Source: Breoghania sp. | GTDB taxonomy: Bacteria; Pseudomonadota; Alphaproteobacteria; Rhizobiales; Stappiaceae | DNA: 64,000 bases | Assembly: GCF_963674635.1 (NCBI RefSeq) | Contig: NZ_OY771475.1 | Location: 744,001-808,000 of the forward strand | Direction: 5' to 3' | Shown: positions 54,485 through 62,635 of the stretch, piece after piece | Layout: every line of letters starts with the position of its first letter | How positions within the stretch are numbered: the first letter of the stretch is position 1 | The notes under the pieces: model-generated | Told to the model about the DNA's origin: nothing | Database searches by the model: none | Seen by the model: the letters and a program-made list of their open reading frames with translations, nothing else | Made by a program: the position numbers and the translations under genes

Positions 54485-55441
54485 ATGGCGCGCGCGAATA
54501 TCCGGCAAATCGAAGCCTTCAACGCGGTCATGCAGGCCGGGTCCGTAACCCAGGCCGCAGACGCACTTTTCATCAGCCAGCCTGCGGTGACGAAACTCGT
54601 CCAGGCATTTGAGAAGTCATGCGGATTCAAGTTGTTCCAACGCAGTCAGGGGCGTCTCGTTCCGACACCGGAAGCGCGTCGGCTCTTCGCGGAGACGCAG
54701 ACTTTCATGACGGGCGTCAGCCGAATTGAGAACACCGCCCGGGCGATCAAGAATTCGCAACAGGGAGACCTCACCGTGGTCGCATTCCCTGCCTTGAGCA
54801 TGCGGCTGATGCCCTGGTGCGCAGCCCGCTACCTCGCCGACAAGCCGGACGTCCGGTTTTCGGTCCTGACGCGAAATTCCAATGACGTACCCAATTCGAT
54901 GATTTCGCACGCCGCAGATTTCGGGCTTTCTCTCTTGCCGACGAACGAGAGCACGATCGTCTGCCAGCTGTTTCGGCGCATTCTCATGGTGTGTGCATTG
55001 CCCAGCGGCCATCCTTTGACCGAAGCGGCCGCGATTACGCCACAGCAACTGGAAAAGGAAGAAATCGTCTGCCTGGGGCGGGACGACCAATCGCGCATGG
55101 TGGTGGAGGAAGCGTTCGCGCGTTTCGGCATCAAGGTCGGGGGACGTTACGAGGTGCAGATGGCGGATGCGGCCTGCATGCTGGTGGCCGAAGGGGCAGG
55201 CATCGCGATTGTGCCCTCAATCGCCTCTGTCGGGTGGGAAGGGCATGAGGGGATCGTGTTTCGGCCTTTGTCTGTTCAGGTGACCATGGATGTGTGGCTC
55301 TATACGCCGACCTGGGATCAGCCACCGGCTCTTGCCCGGATGTTCCTGCAGGAGATCGATGCGGGCATTTCGGAGGTGGAGGCGCGGTTGATGAAAGATG
55401 CCGGTGACGCGCCCCAGTTTTCCGCCGCGGGGCTGGCCTAG
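54485..55441 (+). CDS. LysR family transcriptional regulator of the ABC/oxidase operon
   Basis: A 318-aa LysR-type regulator. The N-terminal HTH is IRQIEAFNAVMQAGSVTQAADALFISQPAVTKLVQAFEKSCG. The effector domain follows from about residue 95. It is divergent from the operon and 15 bp from a perfect palindrome. It probably activates the transporter and oxidase genes when the substrate is present and represses itself. Confidence 0.93.
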   Translation: MARANIRQIEAFNAVMQAGSVTQAADALFISQPAVTKLVQAFEKSCGFKLFQRSQGRLVPTPEARRLFAETQTFMTGVSRIENTARAIKNSQQGDLTVVAFPALSMRLMPWCAARYLADKPDVRFSVLTRNSNDVPNSMISHAADFGLSLLPTNESTIVCQLFRRILMVCALPSGHPLTEAAAITPQQLEKEEIVCLGRDDQSRMVVEEAFARFGIKVGGRYEVQMADAACMLVAEGAGIAIVPSIASVGWEGHEGIVFRPLSVQVTMDVWLYTPTWDQPPALARMFLQEIDAGISEVEARLMKDAGDAPQFSAAGLA

Positions 55442-55483
55442 TTCAAAGCCCGGCCGATTTTGTGAGAAAAAGCCGATTTCGAG

Positions 55484-55509
55484 TGAACCAATGGCGATTG
55501 TCACGCGTA
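55484..55509 (+). promoter_or_regulatory. RpoE-type promoter of rpoE-chrR
   Basis: TGAACC at 55484-55489, a 16-bp spacer, then CGTA at 55506-55509, ending 28 bp before the rpoE start. The same spacing recurs at two other sites in this cluster with TGATCC. Matches the TGATC/CGTA pattern of promoters used by ECF11 sigma factors such as RpoE of Rhodobacter. Confidence 0.65.
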
Positions 55510-55537
55510 TGGAGAGAGCAACCAACAAGGTGCTTAG

Positions 55538-56137
55538 ATGCAATCGGGCTCCGAGGCTTCGAAAATACCGGACGGTTCTGAGGCCGATGTTCCGATGACG
55601 GACCATGGGGACTGTCTCATGCGTGTCGCCTTGCACGAGGACCGGGACGCCTTCGCGGCCCTGTTTGCGCATTTCGGGCCTCGGGTGAAGAGCCTGATGC
55701 TGAAGGCGGGCGCCGATCAGGCTCTGGCCGACGATCTTGTTCAGGACGTGATGATGACGGTCTGGCGCAAGGCGCATCTTTATGCGCCGGAGCGCGGTGC
55801 GGTTGGAACGTGGATCTACACCATCGCGCGAAATGCCCGCATCGACTTTCTCCGCCGAGGCTCGTCCCAGCCCTACGAGGATCTGGAGGCGGTGGAGGTG
55901 CCTTGCGAGAATGCGGACAGCGAGGAAGAGGTCTTCGCCAATCAGCGCGTGAGCGTCGTTGCGGAAGCGGTTGCCGAGCTTCCCGACGAACAGCGCGCGA
56001 TCATCGAATACGCCTTCATGCACGATCTGTCGCAAAGCCAGATCGCGGCGAAGCTGGCGCTGCCACTGGGGACCGTGAAGTCCCGGCTGCGTCTGGCCTA
56101 TGCGAAGCTGAAGGGACGGCTGGAAGAAGTGCAATGA
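55538..56137 (+). CDS. rpoE: ECF sigma factor RpoE (ECF11, singlet-oxygen response)
   Basis: A 199-aa ECF sigma factor. Region 2 is DDLVQDVMMTVWRKAHLY...GTWIYTIARNARIDFLRR; region 4 is LPDEQRAIIEYAFMHDLSQSQIAAKL followed by GTVKSRLRLAYAKLKGRL. Its start follows AAGGTG. The ChrR gene overlaps its end by 4 nt, as in Rhodobacter sphaeroides, where RpoE drives the singlet-oxygen response. Confidence 0.95.
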   Translation: MQSGSEASKIPDGSEADVPMTDHGDCLMRVALHEDRDAFAALFAHFGPRVKSLMLKAGADQALADDLVQDVMMTVWRKAHLYAPERGAVGTWIYTIARNARIDFLRRGSSQPYEDLEAVEVPCENADSEEEVFANQRVSVVAEAVAELPDEQRAIIEYAFMHDLSQSQIAAKLALPLGTVKSRLRLAYAKLKGRLEEVQ

Positions 56138-56784
56138 CAGTTCACCATCATATCGATGAAAGCACCTTGCTGCGTTATGCCAGCGGCGATCTCGACGAGG
56201 CCTTCTCGGTGATCGTGGCCGCACATCTCGCCATGTGCGGGGACTGCCGGAAGGCGCTGAGGTTGGCGAACGATATTGGCGGCAGCCTACTGGACAGGGA
56301 AGAGCCCGCGCCGCTAGCCGACAATGCGCTGGAGCGGATCATGTCGGGCATCGACACCGCGGGCGGGCGGATCGAGCAGCGCACCATCGATCAAGACGCC
56401 GATGCCGACGTTCCCGTTCCCTTGCGCCGGTTCATCGGCAACCGGCTGGATGAGATTTCGTGGAAGCGCGTTGCTCCGGGCGTGCGGCGTCACAGGATCG
56501 AGATCGATGCGCCGTCCTCGCTCTATCTTCTGCACATAGGGCCGGGAAAGGCCGTTCCCGAGCATGGGCACGGAGGGGCGGAGATGACACTCATTCTCTC
56601 CGGCGCCTATCGCGATCAGCTGGGCCGGTTCGGGCCCGGTGACATTGCCGATCTCGATGAACATGTTGAACACCAGCCGCGCGTGGAGCCGGGCGCGCCC
56701 TGCATCTGCGTGGTCGCGACGGAGGAGCCGACCCGCTTCAAGGGAGTTTTCAGCCGTTTGTTGCAACCTATTGTAGGGATATGA
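56134..56784 (+). CDS. chrR: Zinc-binding anti-sigma factor ChrR
   Basis: A 216-aa two-domain anti-sigma factor. The N-terminal domain has His6, His31, Cys35 and Cys38 (in HIDESTLLRY and HLAMCGDC), the same residue numbers as the zinc ligands known in Rhodobacter ChrR. The C-terminal cupin has His144, His146, Glu150 (HGHGGAE) and a later His near 177-180. The cupin is needed for release of RpoE by singlet oxygen. Translation is coupled to rpoE (ATGA). Confidence 0.96.
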   Translation: MTVHHHIDESTLLRYASGDLDEAFSVIVAAHLAMCGDCRKALRLANDIGGSLLDREEPAPLADNALERIMSGIDTAGGRIEQRTIDQDADADVPVPLRRFIGNRLDEISWKRVAPGVRRHRIEIDAPSSLYLLHIGPGKAVPEHGHGGAEMTLILSGAYRDQLGRFGPGDIADLDEHVEHQPRVEPGAPCICVVATEEPTRFKGVFSRLLQPIVGI

Positions 56785-56787
56785 AAA

Positions 56788-57552
56788 ATGGCTGATGGGT
56801 CTTGGTCTGTTGCGTGGATCACAGGCGGCAGCTCGGGGATTGGACGCGAACTTGCCCGCCAGCTTGACGGGGTGGTCGGACATGTCGCCGTCACAGCGCG
56901 CTCAGCCGACAAGCTCGGTGAGCTTTGCGCCGCAAGCCGCACGGTCTTTGGCTATCCCGGCGATGTGACGGACGCGGATGCAATGGCCGGTTGCGTGGGC
57001 GAGATCGAAAGCCACGCCGGACCGATCGACCTTGCCATTCTCAATGCCGGGGCATGGGCCTTGATGGACGCGACCGACCTCGATCTGGCAGCCGTGCGCA
57101 CCGGTGTGGAGGTGAACTATCTGGGGGTGATGAATGCGCTGGACGTGCTTATCCCGAAGATGATGGCGCGCGGGAAAGGTCATATCGCCATTGTGGCGTC
57201 CGTTGCGGGCTATCGCGGGTTGCCGCGTTCCGTCGCTTACGGGCCGACCAAGGCCGCGCTCAACAATCTCGCCGAAACGCTCAAGCTGGAACTGGAGCCG
57301 CACGGCATAACCGTTTCGGTGATCAATCCGGGTTTCGTGGATACGCCCATGACCGCCGAGAATCCGTTCCCGATGCCGGGCATCATCTCAGCGAAGGACG
57401 CGGCGGAACGGATCCTCAAGGGACTTCGCCGGGGGCGGTTCGAGATCGCCTTTCCGACGGGCTTCATTCTCGCGATGAAGCTGCTGCGGCTCTTGCCGGA
57501 TGCCGTCTATTTTCCGCTTGTGCGCAAGTTCGCTGTGCGCGGGCGGGGATGA
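56788..57552 (+). CDS. Short-chain dehydrogenase/reductase
   Basis: A 254-aa classical SDR. The cofactor loop is WITGGSSGIGREL; the catalytic Ser is in IVASVAGYRG and the Tyr/Lys in YGPTK. It begins 3 bp after chrR, so it belongs to the rpoE operon. A SDR also lies in the RpoE locus of Rhodobacter. Substrate unknown; a lipid oxidation product is a reasonable guess given the neighbours. Confidence 0.9.
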   Translation: MADGSWSVAWITGGSSGIGRELARQLDGVVGHVAVTARSADKLGELCAASRTVFGYPGDVTDADAMAGCVGEIESHAGPIDLAILNAGAWALMDATDLDLAAVRTGVEVNYLGVMNALDVLIPKMMARGKGHIAIVASVAGYRGLPRSVAYGPTKAALNNLAETLKLELEPHGITVSVINPGFVDTPMTAENPFPMPGIISAKDAAERILKGLRRGRFEIAFPTGFILAMKLLRLLPDAVYFPLVRKFAVRGRG

Positions 57553-57576
57553 CCGCCCGGCACGCACGTCGATTTC

Positions 57577-58809
57577 TCACGGTTTGCGAAGCCGATAGAA
57601 GCCGACATCGATCGCGCCTTCGCGAAACCCCGCCTCGCAATAGGCGAGGTAATAGCGCCAGCGACGCCGGAAATGCTCGTCAAAGCCGAGCGGCGCGATG
57701 TCCGGCCAGGCAGCCTCGAAGCGTCGGCTCCACTCCGCCAGTGTCTCCGCATAACAGGGGCCGAAACGCTCCACGTGATCGAGCTGAAGCCCCGCGCGCG
57801 TCGCATGGTCTCCGATCAGGGTTGCCGTCGGCAGCATGCCGCCGGGAAAGACGTGGCGTTGGATGAAATCGGCTGAGCGGCGGTACTGATCGAAGCGGTT
57901 TTCATCGATGGTGATGGCCTGAAGAACCGCCGTGCCGCCGGATTTCAGCCGTTCGTTCAAAACCGCGAAATAGTGCGGCCAGTAGGCTTCGCCCACGGCC
58001 TCGATCATCTCGATCGAGACGATGCGGTCATAGGAGCCCCGGCAATCGCGGTAGTCTTCCAGCCGGAAACTGCATGTGTCAGAAAGCCCCTCGGCTGTGA
58101 CCAGCTTGCGGGCGTGGGCGAGCTGTTCATGGGAAAGAGTGAGACCCTCCACACGGGCGCCGTGGGTCTGCGCCGCCGCGCGCGCAAAGGCGCCCCAGCC
58201 GCAGCCGATTTCCAGAATGCGTTCGTCTCCGGAAAGCTCCAGAAGATCGAGGATGCGCGCGAGCTTCTCGTGCTGGGCGTCTTCCAGCGTCTTGGCGCCA
58301 TTGGCGTAATAACCGCTCGAATAGAGCATGCTGGGGTCGAGCCACTGGCTGTAGAAGGCGTTACCCAGGTCGTAATGCTCGGTGATGTTGCGGCGGCTGC
58401 CACGCCGGGAATTGGCCCGTCGGCCATGGGCGAGCCGGTCACGCAGACGCGAGGAGAGGGCGAAGCTTGCTGCCTTTTCCAGCTCGGGCCGATTGCGCAG
58501 GATGAAGCGGAAGAGGCCGGTGAGGTCCGTGCAGTCGATATCGCCATCCATGTAGCCTTCGGCAAAGCCGATCGCGCCGCGGGTGGCGATTTTGGAAAAG
58601 CCGCGGAAGCGGCGGAACCGCAGCACCGGCTCTGCCTCATGTCCCTTGCGGCCGAACCGCATACATTCGCCCGATGGCAACACGATGAGGATCGCGCCTT
58701 TCGGCTCCCAGCTCAGAAGCCTTCCAAGCGCGAGGCGCGCAACATGGGACAGCGGGCTCGTCCAGCCGCGCCGCAGCGGCGTTTCTTTCGCGGTCAGGGT
58801 TTCAAGCAT
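57577..58809 (-). CDS. Cyclopropane-fatty-acyl-phospholipid synthase family methyltransferase (UfaM-like)
   Basis: A 410-aa SAM-dependent methyltransferase that acts on unsaturated phospholipid acyl chains. The SAM loop is ILEIGCGWGAFA near residue 210; the later DRIVSIEMIEAVG and FIQRHVFPGG motifs are family-typical. N-terminal ~120 residues form the usual lipid-binding part. In Rhodobacter the RpoE-controlled homologue UfaM methylates cis-vaccenate on the way to furan fatty acids. ATG 58809 overlaps the DUF1365 stop by 8 nt; ATG 58833 would add eight residues. Confidence 0.9.
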   Translation of the reverse strand: MLETLTAKETPLRRGWTSPLSHVARLALGRLLSWEPKGAILIVLPSGECMRFGRKGHEAEPVLRFRRFRGFSKIATRGAIGFAEGYMDGDIDCTDLTGLFRFILRNRPELEKAASFALSSRLRDRLAHGRRANSRRGSRRNITEHYDLGNAFYSQWLDPSMLYSSGYYANGAKTLEDAQHEKLARILDLLELSGDERILEIGCGWGAFARAAAQTHGARVEGLTLSHEQLAHARKLVTAEGLSDTCSFRLEDYRDCRGSYDRIVSIEMIEAVGEAYWPHYFAVLNERLKSGGTAVLQAITIDENRFDQYRRSADFIQRHVFPGGMLPTATLIGDHATRAGLQLDHVERFGPCYAETLAEWSRRFEAAWPDIAPLGFDEHFRRRWRYYLAYCEAGFREGAIDVGFYRLRKP

Positions 58810-59608
58810 GCTGGTCACCAGCCTTTTCGACATAGGTAATCGCAGATGAAGGGGCTGCCGGGCGCGGCTTCAACCGCATGCCCTTGAGCCACAGGCGCGC
58901 GGCTTCGAAATGGATGCCGCCGATGACTTTAAGCGACATCCAGCCGGTCCGCGCGAGTTGCCGCAGCAGGCCCGCATCGCCGAAGGGGTGGCGCGCGCCA
59001 CGGAAATGGGCCTTGAGAAGCGGGCCTTCCTCATCCTTCAGGGCAACGCCAAGGGTCAGGGTTTTGTCCGGCTTCGTCAAATGGAAGCTGTAGGTTCCCG
59101 CCACCGTGTTGAAGGGCGAGACGTAAAGCTCCTTGGCGCATTTCTGGGAGATGATCTCCTGGCCCTCTCCTTCGCTGACCGGCAGGACATAGGTCTTGCG
59201 CTGGCCGAAGGTGTTGTTGACCTCGTAGACCATCAGGCGGATGCGGTCTGACGCATCAAGGCCGTAATAGACGGTGAGCGGATTGAAGCCGTAGCCGAGC
59301 ACCCGCGGGTAGCACAGCATCTTGAAGCGGACCACGTCGCGACCATGCGGTGTGCCCTCCGCAAGGTGTCGGAGATAGGTCGTCAGGGGCGTCCCGTCGC
59401 CGCTTCCGTGATCGCGGTCATGCAGGCTCACGAGGTTGAAACGGTTGTGGGAAAAGAGCCGCGTGGAGCGGGCGAGATCGTCCAGCCGGTCGCAATCGAG
59501 AAGCAGGGAAAAGACACGGTAGCTCAAGCGATGCCCGACGGGGCGCATGCGGGTGTGCGACACCGTTCCGGCATAGATCGCGGCCGTTTCCCTTGCCATC
59601 GCACTCAT
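58802..59608 (-). CDS. DUF1365 family protein
   Basis: A 268-aa protein. Conserved stretches are YAGTVSHTRMRPVGHRLSYRVF, then MLCYPRVLGYGFNPLTVYY (near residue 110), and KELYVSPFNTVAGTYSF. The family is always next to a Cfa-like methyltransferase and a FAD amine-oxidase-like protein and is a candidate for the oxygen-insertion step (UfaO-like) of furan fatty acids, although this assignment is inferred. ATG 59608 overlaps the upstream stop (ATGA). Confidence 0.88.
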   Translation of the reverse strand: MSAMARETAAIYAGTVSHTRMRPVGHRLSYRVFSLLLDCDRLDDLARSTRLFSHNRFNLVSLHDRDHGSGDGTPLTTYLRHLAEGTPHGRDVVRFKMLCYPRVLGYGFNPLTVYYGLDASDRIRLMVYEVNNTFGQRKTYVLPVSEGEGQEIISQKCAKELYVSPFNTVAGTYSFHLTKPDKTLTLGVALKDEEGPLLKAHFRGARHPFGDAGLLRQLARTGWMSLKVIGGIHFEAARLWLKGMRLKPRPAAPSSAITYVEKAGDQHA

Positions 59609-60954
59609 TCCGCCGCCTCGCGCCGGGCATCGACCACGTCGGGCCGGGTATTGGACAGCGACGCGATGCGACCGGATTCGTTTTCCACCTGCCAGGGACG
59701 ACGCACCCCACCAAGCGCCTCTGCCACCGCAAGGCCGCTCTGGATGCCGTCCTCGTGGAAGCCGTACCCGAAATAGCTGCCACAAAACCACGTGCGGCGA
59801 TTGCCCTGGATGCCCCCGAGCAGGCGTTGCGCTTCGGTGGCGATCCCATCAAAGACCGGGTGACGATAGGCGATCGTCGCATCAACCGCCTTGGGGTGGA
59901 TTTCGCCGCGCGGATTGAGGGTCAGGAAGAAATTGGTCCTTGTCGGGAGAACCTGAAGGCGGTTCATCCAGTAGCTGACGCACAGCTCCGTTTCCGACCC
60001 GTGGTCCGTTTTCAGATAGTTCCAGCTCGACCACAACCGCTTGCGGCGCGGCATCCAGCGCGGGTCGCGGTGGAGGACGGCCAGATTGTCCTGATAGGAA
60101 AACGCGCCGAGCAGACGCTCTTCCATCGGATCGGGCGCATCGATCAGCTTCAACGCCTGGTCCGCATGGGTTGCGACCACGACATGATCGAAGGCGCGGC
60201 TGACGCCGTTGGTGTCGGTCACATGGACATAGGTCGGATGGCGGACGATGCGGGCCGCGCCTGTGCCCTTGAGGGTCTCGAAGCCCGCATCGGCCACGAG
60301 CTTTGAGACATAGTTCCGGCTGCCGCCTGAAACCGTGCGCCAGGCTGGCCGCTCGCTGAATTGCAGCATGCCGTGATTGGCGTAGAAATCGACGAAGCTG
60401 CGGGCCGGGAAGTCCAGCATGCCCTGCATGTTGGTCGACCAGATCGCCGCGCCCATGGGAACAATGTGATCCTCCACGAAGCTGGTCGAATACCCGCCTT
60501 CCTTGAGAAACGCGCCAAGGGTGGTGTTCTGAGGCAGCCGTGCGACGTCCTCGCTTGCCGTCTTGAAGAAGCGGGCGATATCGCTGAGCAATTGCCAGTG
60601 ACGGGGTTTGAACAAATTGCTCCGCTGACCGAAAAAGCCACCGAGACCGGAGCCCGCATATTCATACGTGCCCTTGTTCAACGATAGCGCGAAGCTCATT
60701 TCGGTCGGGTCTGTCACCACACCGAGATGGCGGAACAGGGCGGTCAGATTGGGGTAATTCAGCTCGTTATAGACGATGAAGCCGGTATCAACGGCGACAG
60801 GGCCATTCTCCGTGGAGACCTCGCGGGTATTGGCGTGGCCGCCCAGATGATCCGCGCTTTCATAAAGGGTGACCCGGTGCCGGGTGGACAGCAGCCACGC
60901 TGCCGAGAGCCCGGAAATGCCCGATCCGATAACGGCGATCTTTTGCGGTTCCAT
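59605..60954 (-). CDS. FAD/NAD(P)-binding amine-oxidase-like protein (UfaD-like desaturase candidate)
   Basis: A 449-aa flavoprotein of the COG2907 group. The FAD loop is IAVIGSGISGLSAAWLLS at the N-terminus; GPVAVDTGFIVYNELNYP and the C-terminal GNRRTWFCGSYFGYGFHEDGIQSG complete the FAD site. It is related to phytoene-desaturase-like enzymes, which fits a lipid desaturase. It heads the three-gene operon and is preceded by an RpoE-type promoter 29 bp upstream. Confidence 0.87.
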   Translation of the reverse strand: MEPQKIAVIGSGISGLSAAWLLSTRHRVTLYESADHLGGHANTREVSTENGPVAVDTGFIVYNELNYPNLTALFRHLGVVTDPTEMSFALSLNKGTYEYAGSGLGGFFGQRSNLFKPRHWQLLSDIARFFKTASEDVARLPQNTTLGAFLKEGGYSTSFVEDHIVPMGAAIWSTNMQGMLDFPARSFVDFYANHGMLQFSERPAWRTVSGGSRNYVSKLVADAGFETLKGTGAARIVRHPTYVHVTDTNGVSRAFDHVVVATHADQALKLIDAPDPMEERLLGAFSYQDNLAVLHRDPRWMPRRKRLWSSWNYLKTDHGSETELCVSYWMNRLQVLPTRTNFFLTLNPRGEIHPKAVDATIAYRHPVFDGIATEAQRLLGGIQGNRRTWFCGSYFGYGFHEDGIQSGLAVAEALGGVRRPWQVENESGRIASLSNTRPDVVDARREAAE

Positions 60955-60982
60955 AGGGTGTTCCGTTTGCGGTTTTGATTGA

Positions 60983-61008
60983 TACGGGCGGGCCGGGCAA
61001 ACGGATCA
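60983..61008 (-). promoter_or_regulatory. RpoE-type promoter of the lipid-modification operon
   Basis: On the minus strand TGATCC (61008-61003), 16 bp, then CGTA (60986-60983). It lies 29 bp upstream of the FAD protein start. Same elements and spacing as the divergent site at 61057-61082. Confidence 0.75.
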
Positions 61009-61056
61009 CAGAGACCTTGGGTCGACCGAGAAATTTCGCCTGCCGACAGGTTGAGG

Positions 61057-61082
61057 TGATCCATGTCGGTATCGGAAGCGTA
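61057..61082 (+). promoter_or_regulatory. RpoE-type promoter of the DUF2177 gene
   Basis: TGATCC at 61057-61062, 16 bp, then CGTA at 61079-61082. It lies 60 bp before the DUF2177 start and is back to back with the promoter at 60983-61008. Confidence 0.75.
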
Positions 61083-61142
61083 TCAAGCCAAACCTTCACG
61101 GGCTCAGGTCGCACGGGCCCAGACATTTTTGGCAGGACCGTC

Positions 61143-61553
61143 ATGGCCCAATATCTGATCGCTTATGTCTTTACCGCCGTCGTCTTTCTCGGGATTGATT
61201 TCGTCTGGCTGACGCGGGTCGCGAAGTCCTTCTATTACGGACGGCTTGGCGACATGCTGCTTGATACGCCGCGCATGGGGGCCGCCGTTGCCTTCTATGC
61301 GCTCTATGTGGTGGGCGTGGTGATCTTCGCGGTCGCGCCCGGCCTCAAGGCGGACAGTCTCGCCACGGCCTTGCTCTTCGGCGCGCTGTTCGGCTTTTTC
61401 ACTTACGGCACATACGACATGACCAACTACGCCACATTGCGTCAGTGGTCGCTGACGGTCTCGCTCGTCGACATGGCGTGGGGAACGGTGCTGACGGGCT
61501 TTTCCGCGGTGGCGGGTGTCTGGCTGACCCGTCTGGTCACGCAAGGCGGCTGA
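61143..61553 (+). CDS. DUF2177 family membrane protein
   Basis: A 136-aa protein with four hydrophobic segments, including the N-terminal YLIAYVFTAVVFLGIDFVWL and a later FGFFTYGTYDMTNYATL motif that is family-typical. The last helix ends near the C-terminus. Function unknown. It has its own RpoE-type promoter and is divergent from the lipid-modification operon, so it probably belongs to the same membrane-stress response. Confidence 0.9.
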   Translation: MAQYLIAYVFTAVVFLGIDFVWLTRVAKSFYYGRLGDMLLDTPRMGAAVAFYALYVVGVVIFAVAPGLKADSLATALLFGALFGFFTYGTYDMTNYATLRQWSLTVSLVDMAWGTVLTGFSAVAGVWLTRLVTQGG

Positions 61554-61590
61554 CGGAGGGCTGCACGTTGTTTCGCACCTGCCGCGATGG

Positions 61591-62520
61591 TCACAGCGAA
61601 AGCTCGGCCACCGTGGCGGAGATGCGCTCGCGGGCCCACTTCATCAGCGCGGAATGCTGCTTTCGCACGCTCCAGACCATTTTCACCTCAAGCGGGGCGT
61701 CGATGGGGCAGGCGGCGGTGGCAAGCGTGGAATCCTGGATTTGCGCAAGACGCCGCGGAACGGTCGCCACAAGATCGGAACCGGCGACGATCCGGTCGAT
61801 CCCGGCCGGGCTCGGCACCTTGAGCGGTGCGTTCAGGCGATGGCCCATGGCCTCGATCTCGCTCACATAGGGCGAGACCCACCGTCCGCCATAGGTGATG
61901 AGCACGTGATCAAACGCAAGATATTCCTCCAGCGTCGGGTCGCGACCGGCCGCGGGATGGCTGGCATCCATCAGACAGACATATTGCTCGCGGATCAGGG
62001 TCTTTTCGAAAAAGCCGGCATCGGCGCGCCGATAGGGGCCGATCAGCATGTCTGCCTCGCCATCGATCAGCCGCCTGTGGCCGCTGCCCGAGGCATCGAT
62101 CACCTCGATATTGAGCTTCGGGGCCTCCCGCCGCAGCTTTGCGACGACGGCGGGGATCAGGAAGCTGCGCTCATAGTAGTTGCAGGCGAAGGTGAGCGTT
62201 GCGGTGATCTCGGAGGGATTGAAGCGCGGCTGTTGCTGCATGGAATCGAATTCGGCCAGAAGGTCGCTTGCGTAGCGCGCCAGGCCCTCGCATCGCTCCG
62301 TTGAGACCGTGTGTCCCCCTTCGCGCACGAAGAGCGGATCGCCAAAGACCTGCCGCAGCTTCTCGATGCCGTAACTCACGACGGACTGGCTGACCCCCAG
62401 CGCCTCGGCCGCACGGCTGAAGGATTTCTCGCGGTGGACGACCGTCAGCAAGTGAAATGCCCGGAAATCGAGCTGGTAGGGGTCCATGACGCAGGGGTCC
62501 GCAGCCTTGTGTCGGGCCAT
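61591..62520 (-). CDS. LysR family transcriptional regulator (P450-divergent)
   Basis: A 309-aa LysR-type regulator. The HTH is FRAFHLLTVVHREKSFSRAAEALGVSQSVVSYGIEKL, with effector domain from about residue 100. GGGAGG lies about 10 nt before ATG 62520, which favours this start over ATG 62487 although the conserved part begins after the latter. It is divergent from the cytochrome P450 and is probably its regulator. Confidence 0.92.
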   Translation of the reverse strand: MARHKAADPCVMDPYQLDFRAFHLLTVVHREKSFSRAAEALGVSQSVVSYGIEKLRQVFGDPLFVREGGHTVSTERCEGLARYASDLLAEFDSMQQQPRFNPSEITATLTFACNYYERSFLIPAVVAKLRREAPKLNIEVIDASGSGHRRLIDGEADMLIGPYRRADAGFFEKTLIREQYVCLMDASHPAAGRDPTLEEYLAFDHVLITYGGRWVSPYVSEIEAMGHRLNAPLKVPSPAGIDRIVAGSDLVATVPRRLAQIQDSTLATAACPIDAPLEVKMVWSVRKQHSALMKWARERISATVAELSL

Positions 62521-62635
62521 CCGAGTTTTCCTCCCATCGGATTTTTCGATTTTCTGTATCTGTCAGATCGTGTTGCTAGATAGATACCAACTTGCCAAGC
62601 TGTTTTACCAGCGTTCTTTGGGAGGGGACCGCGAC

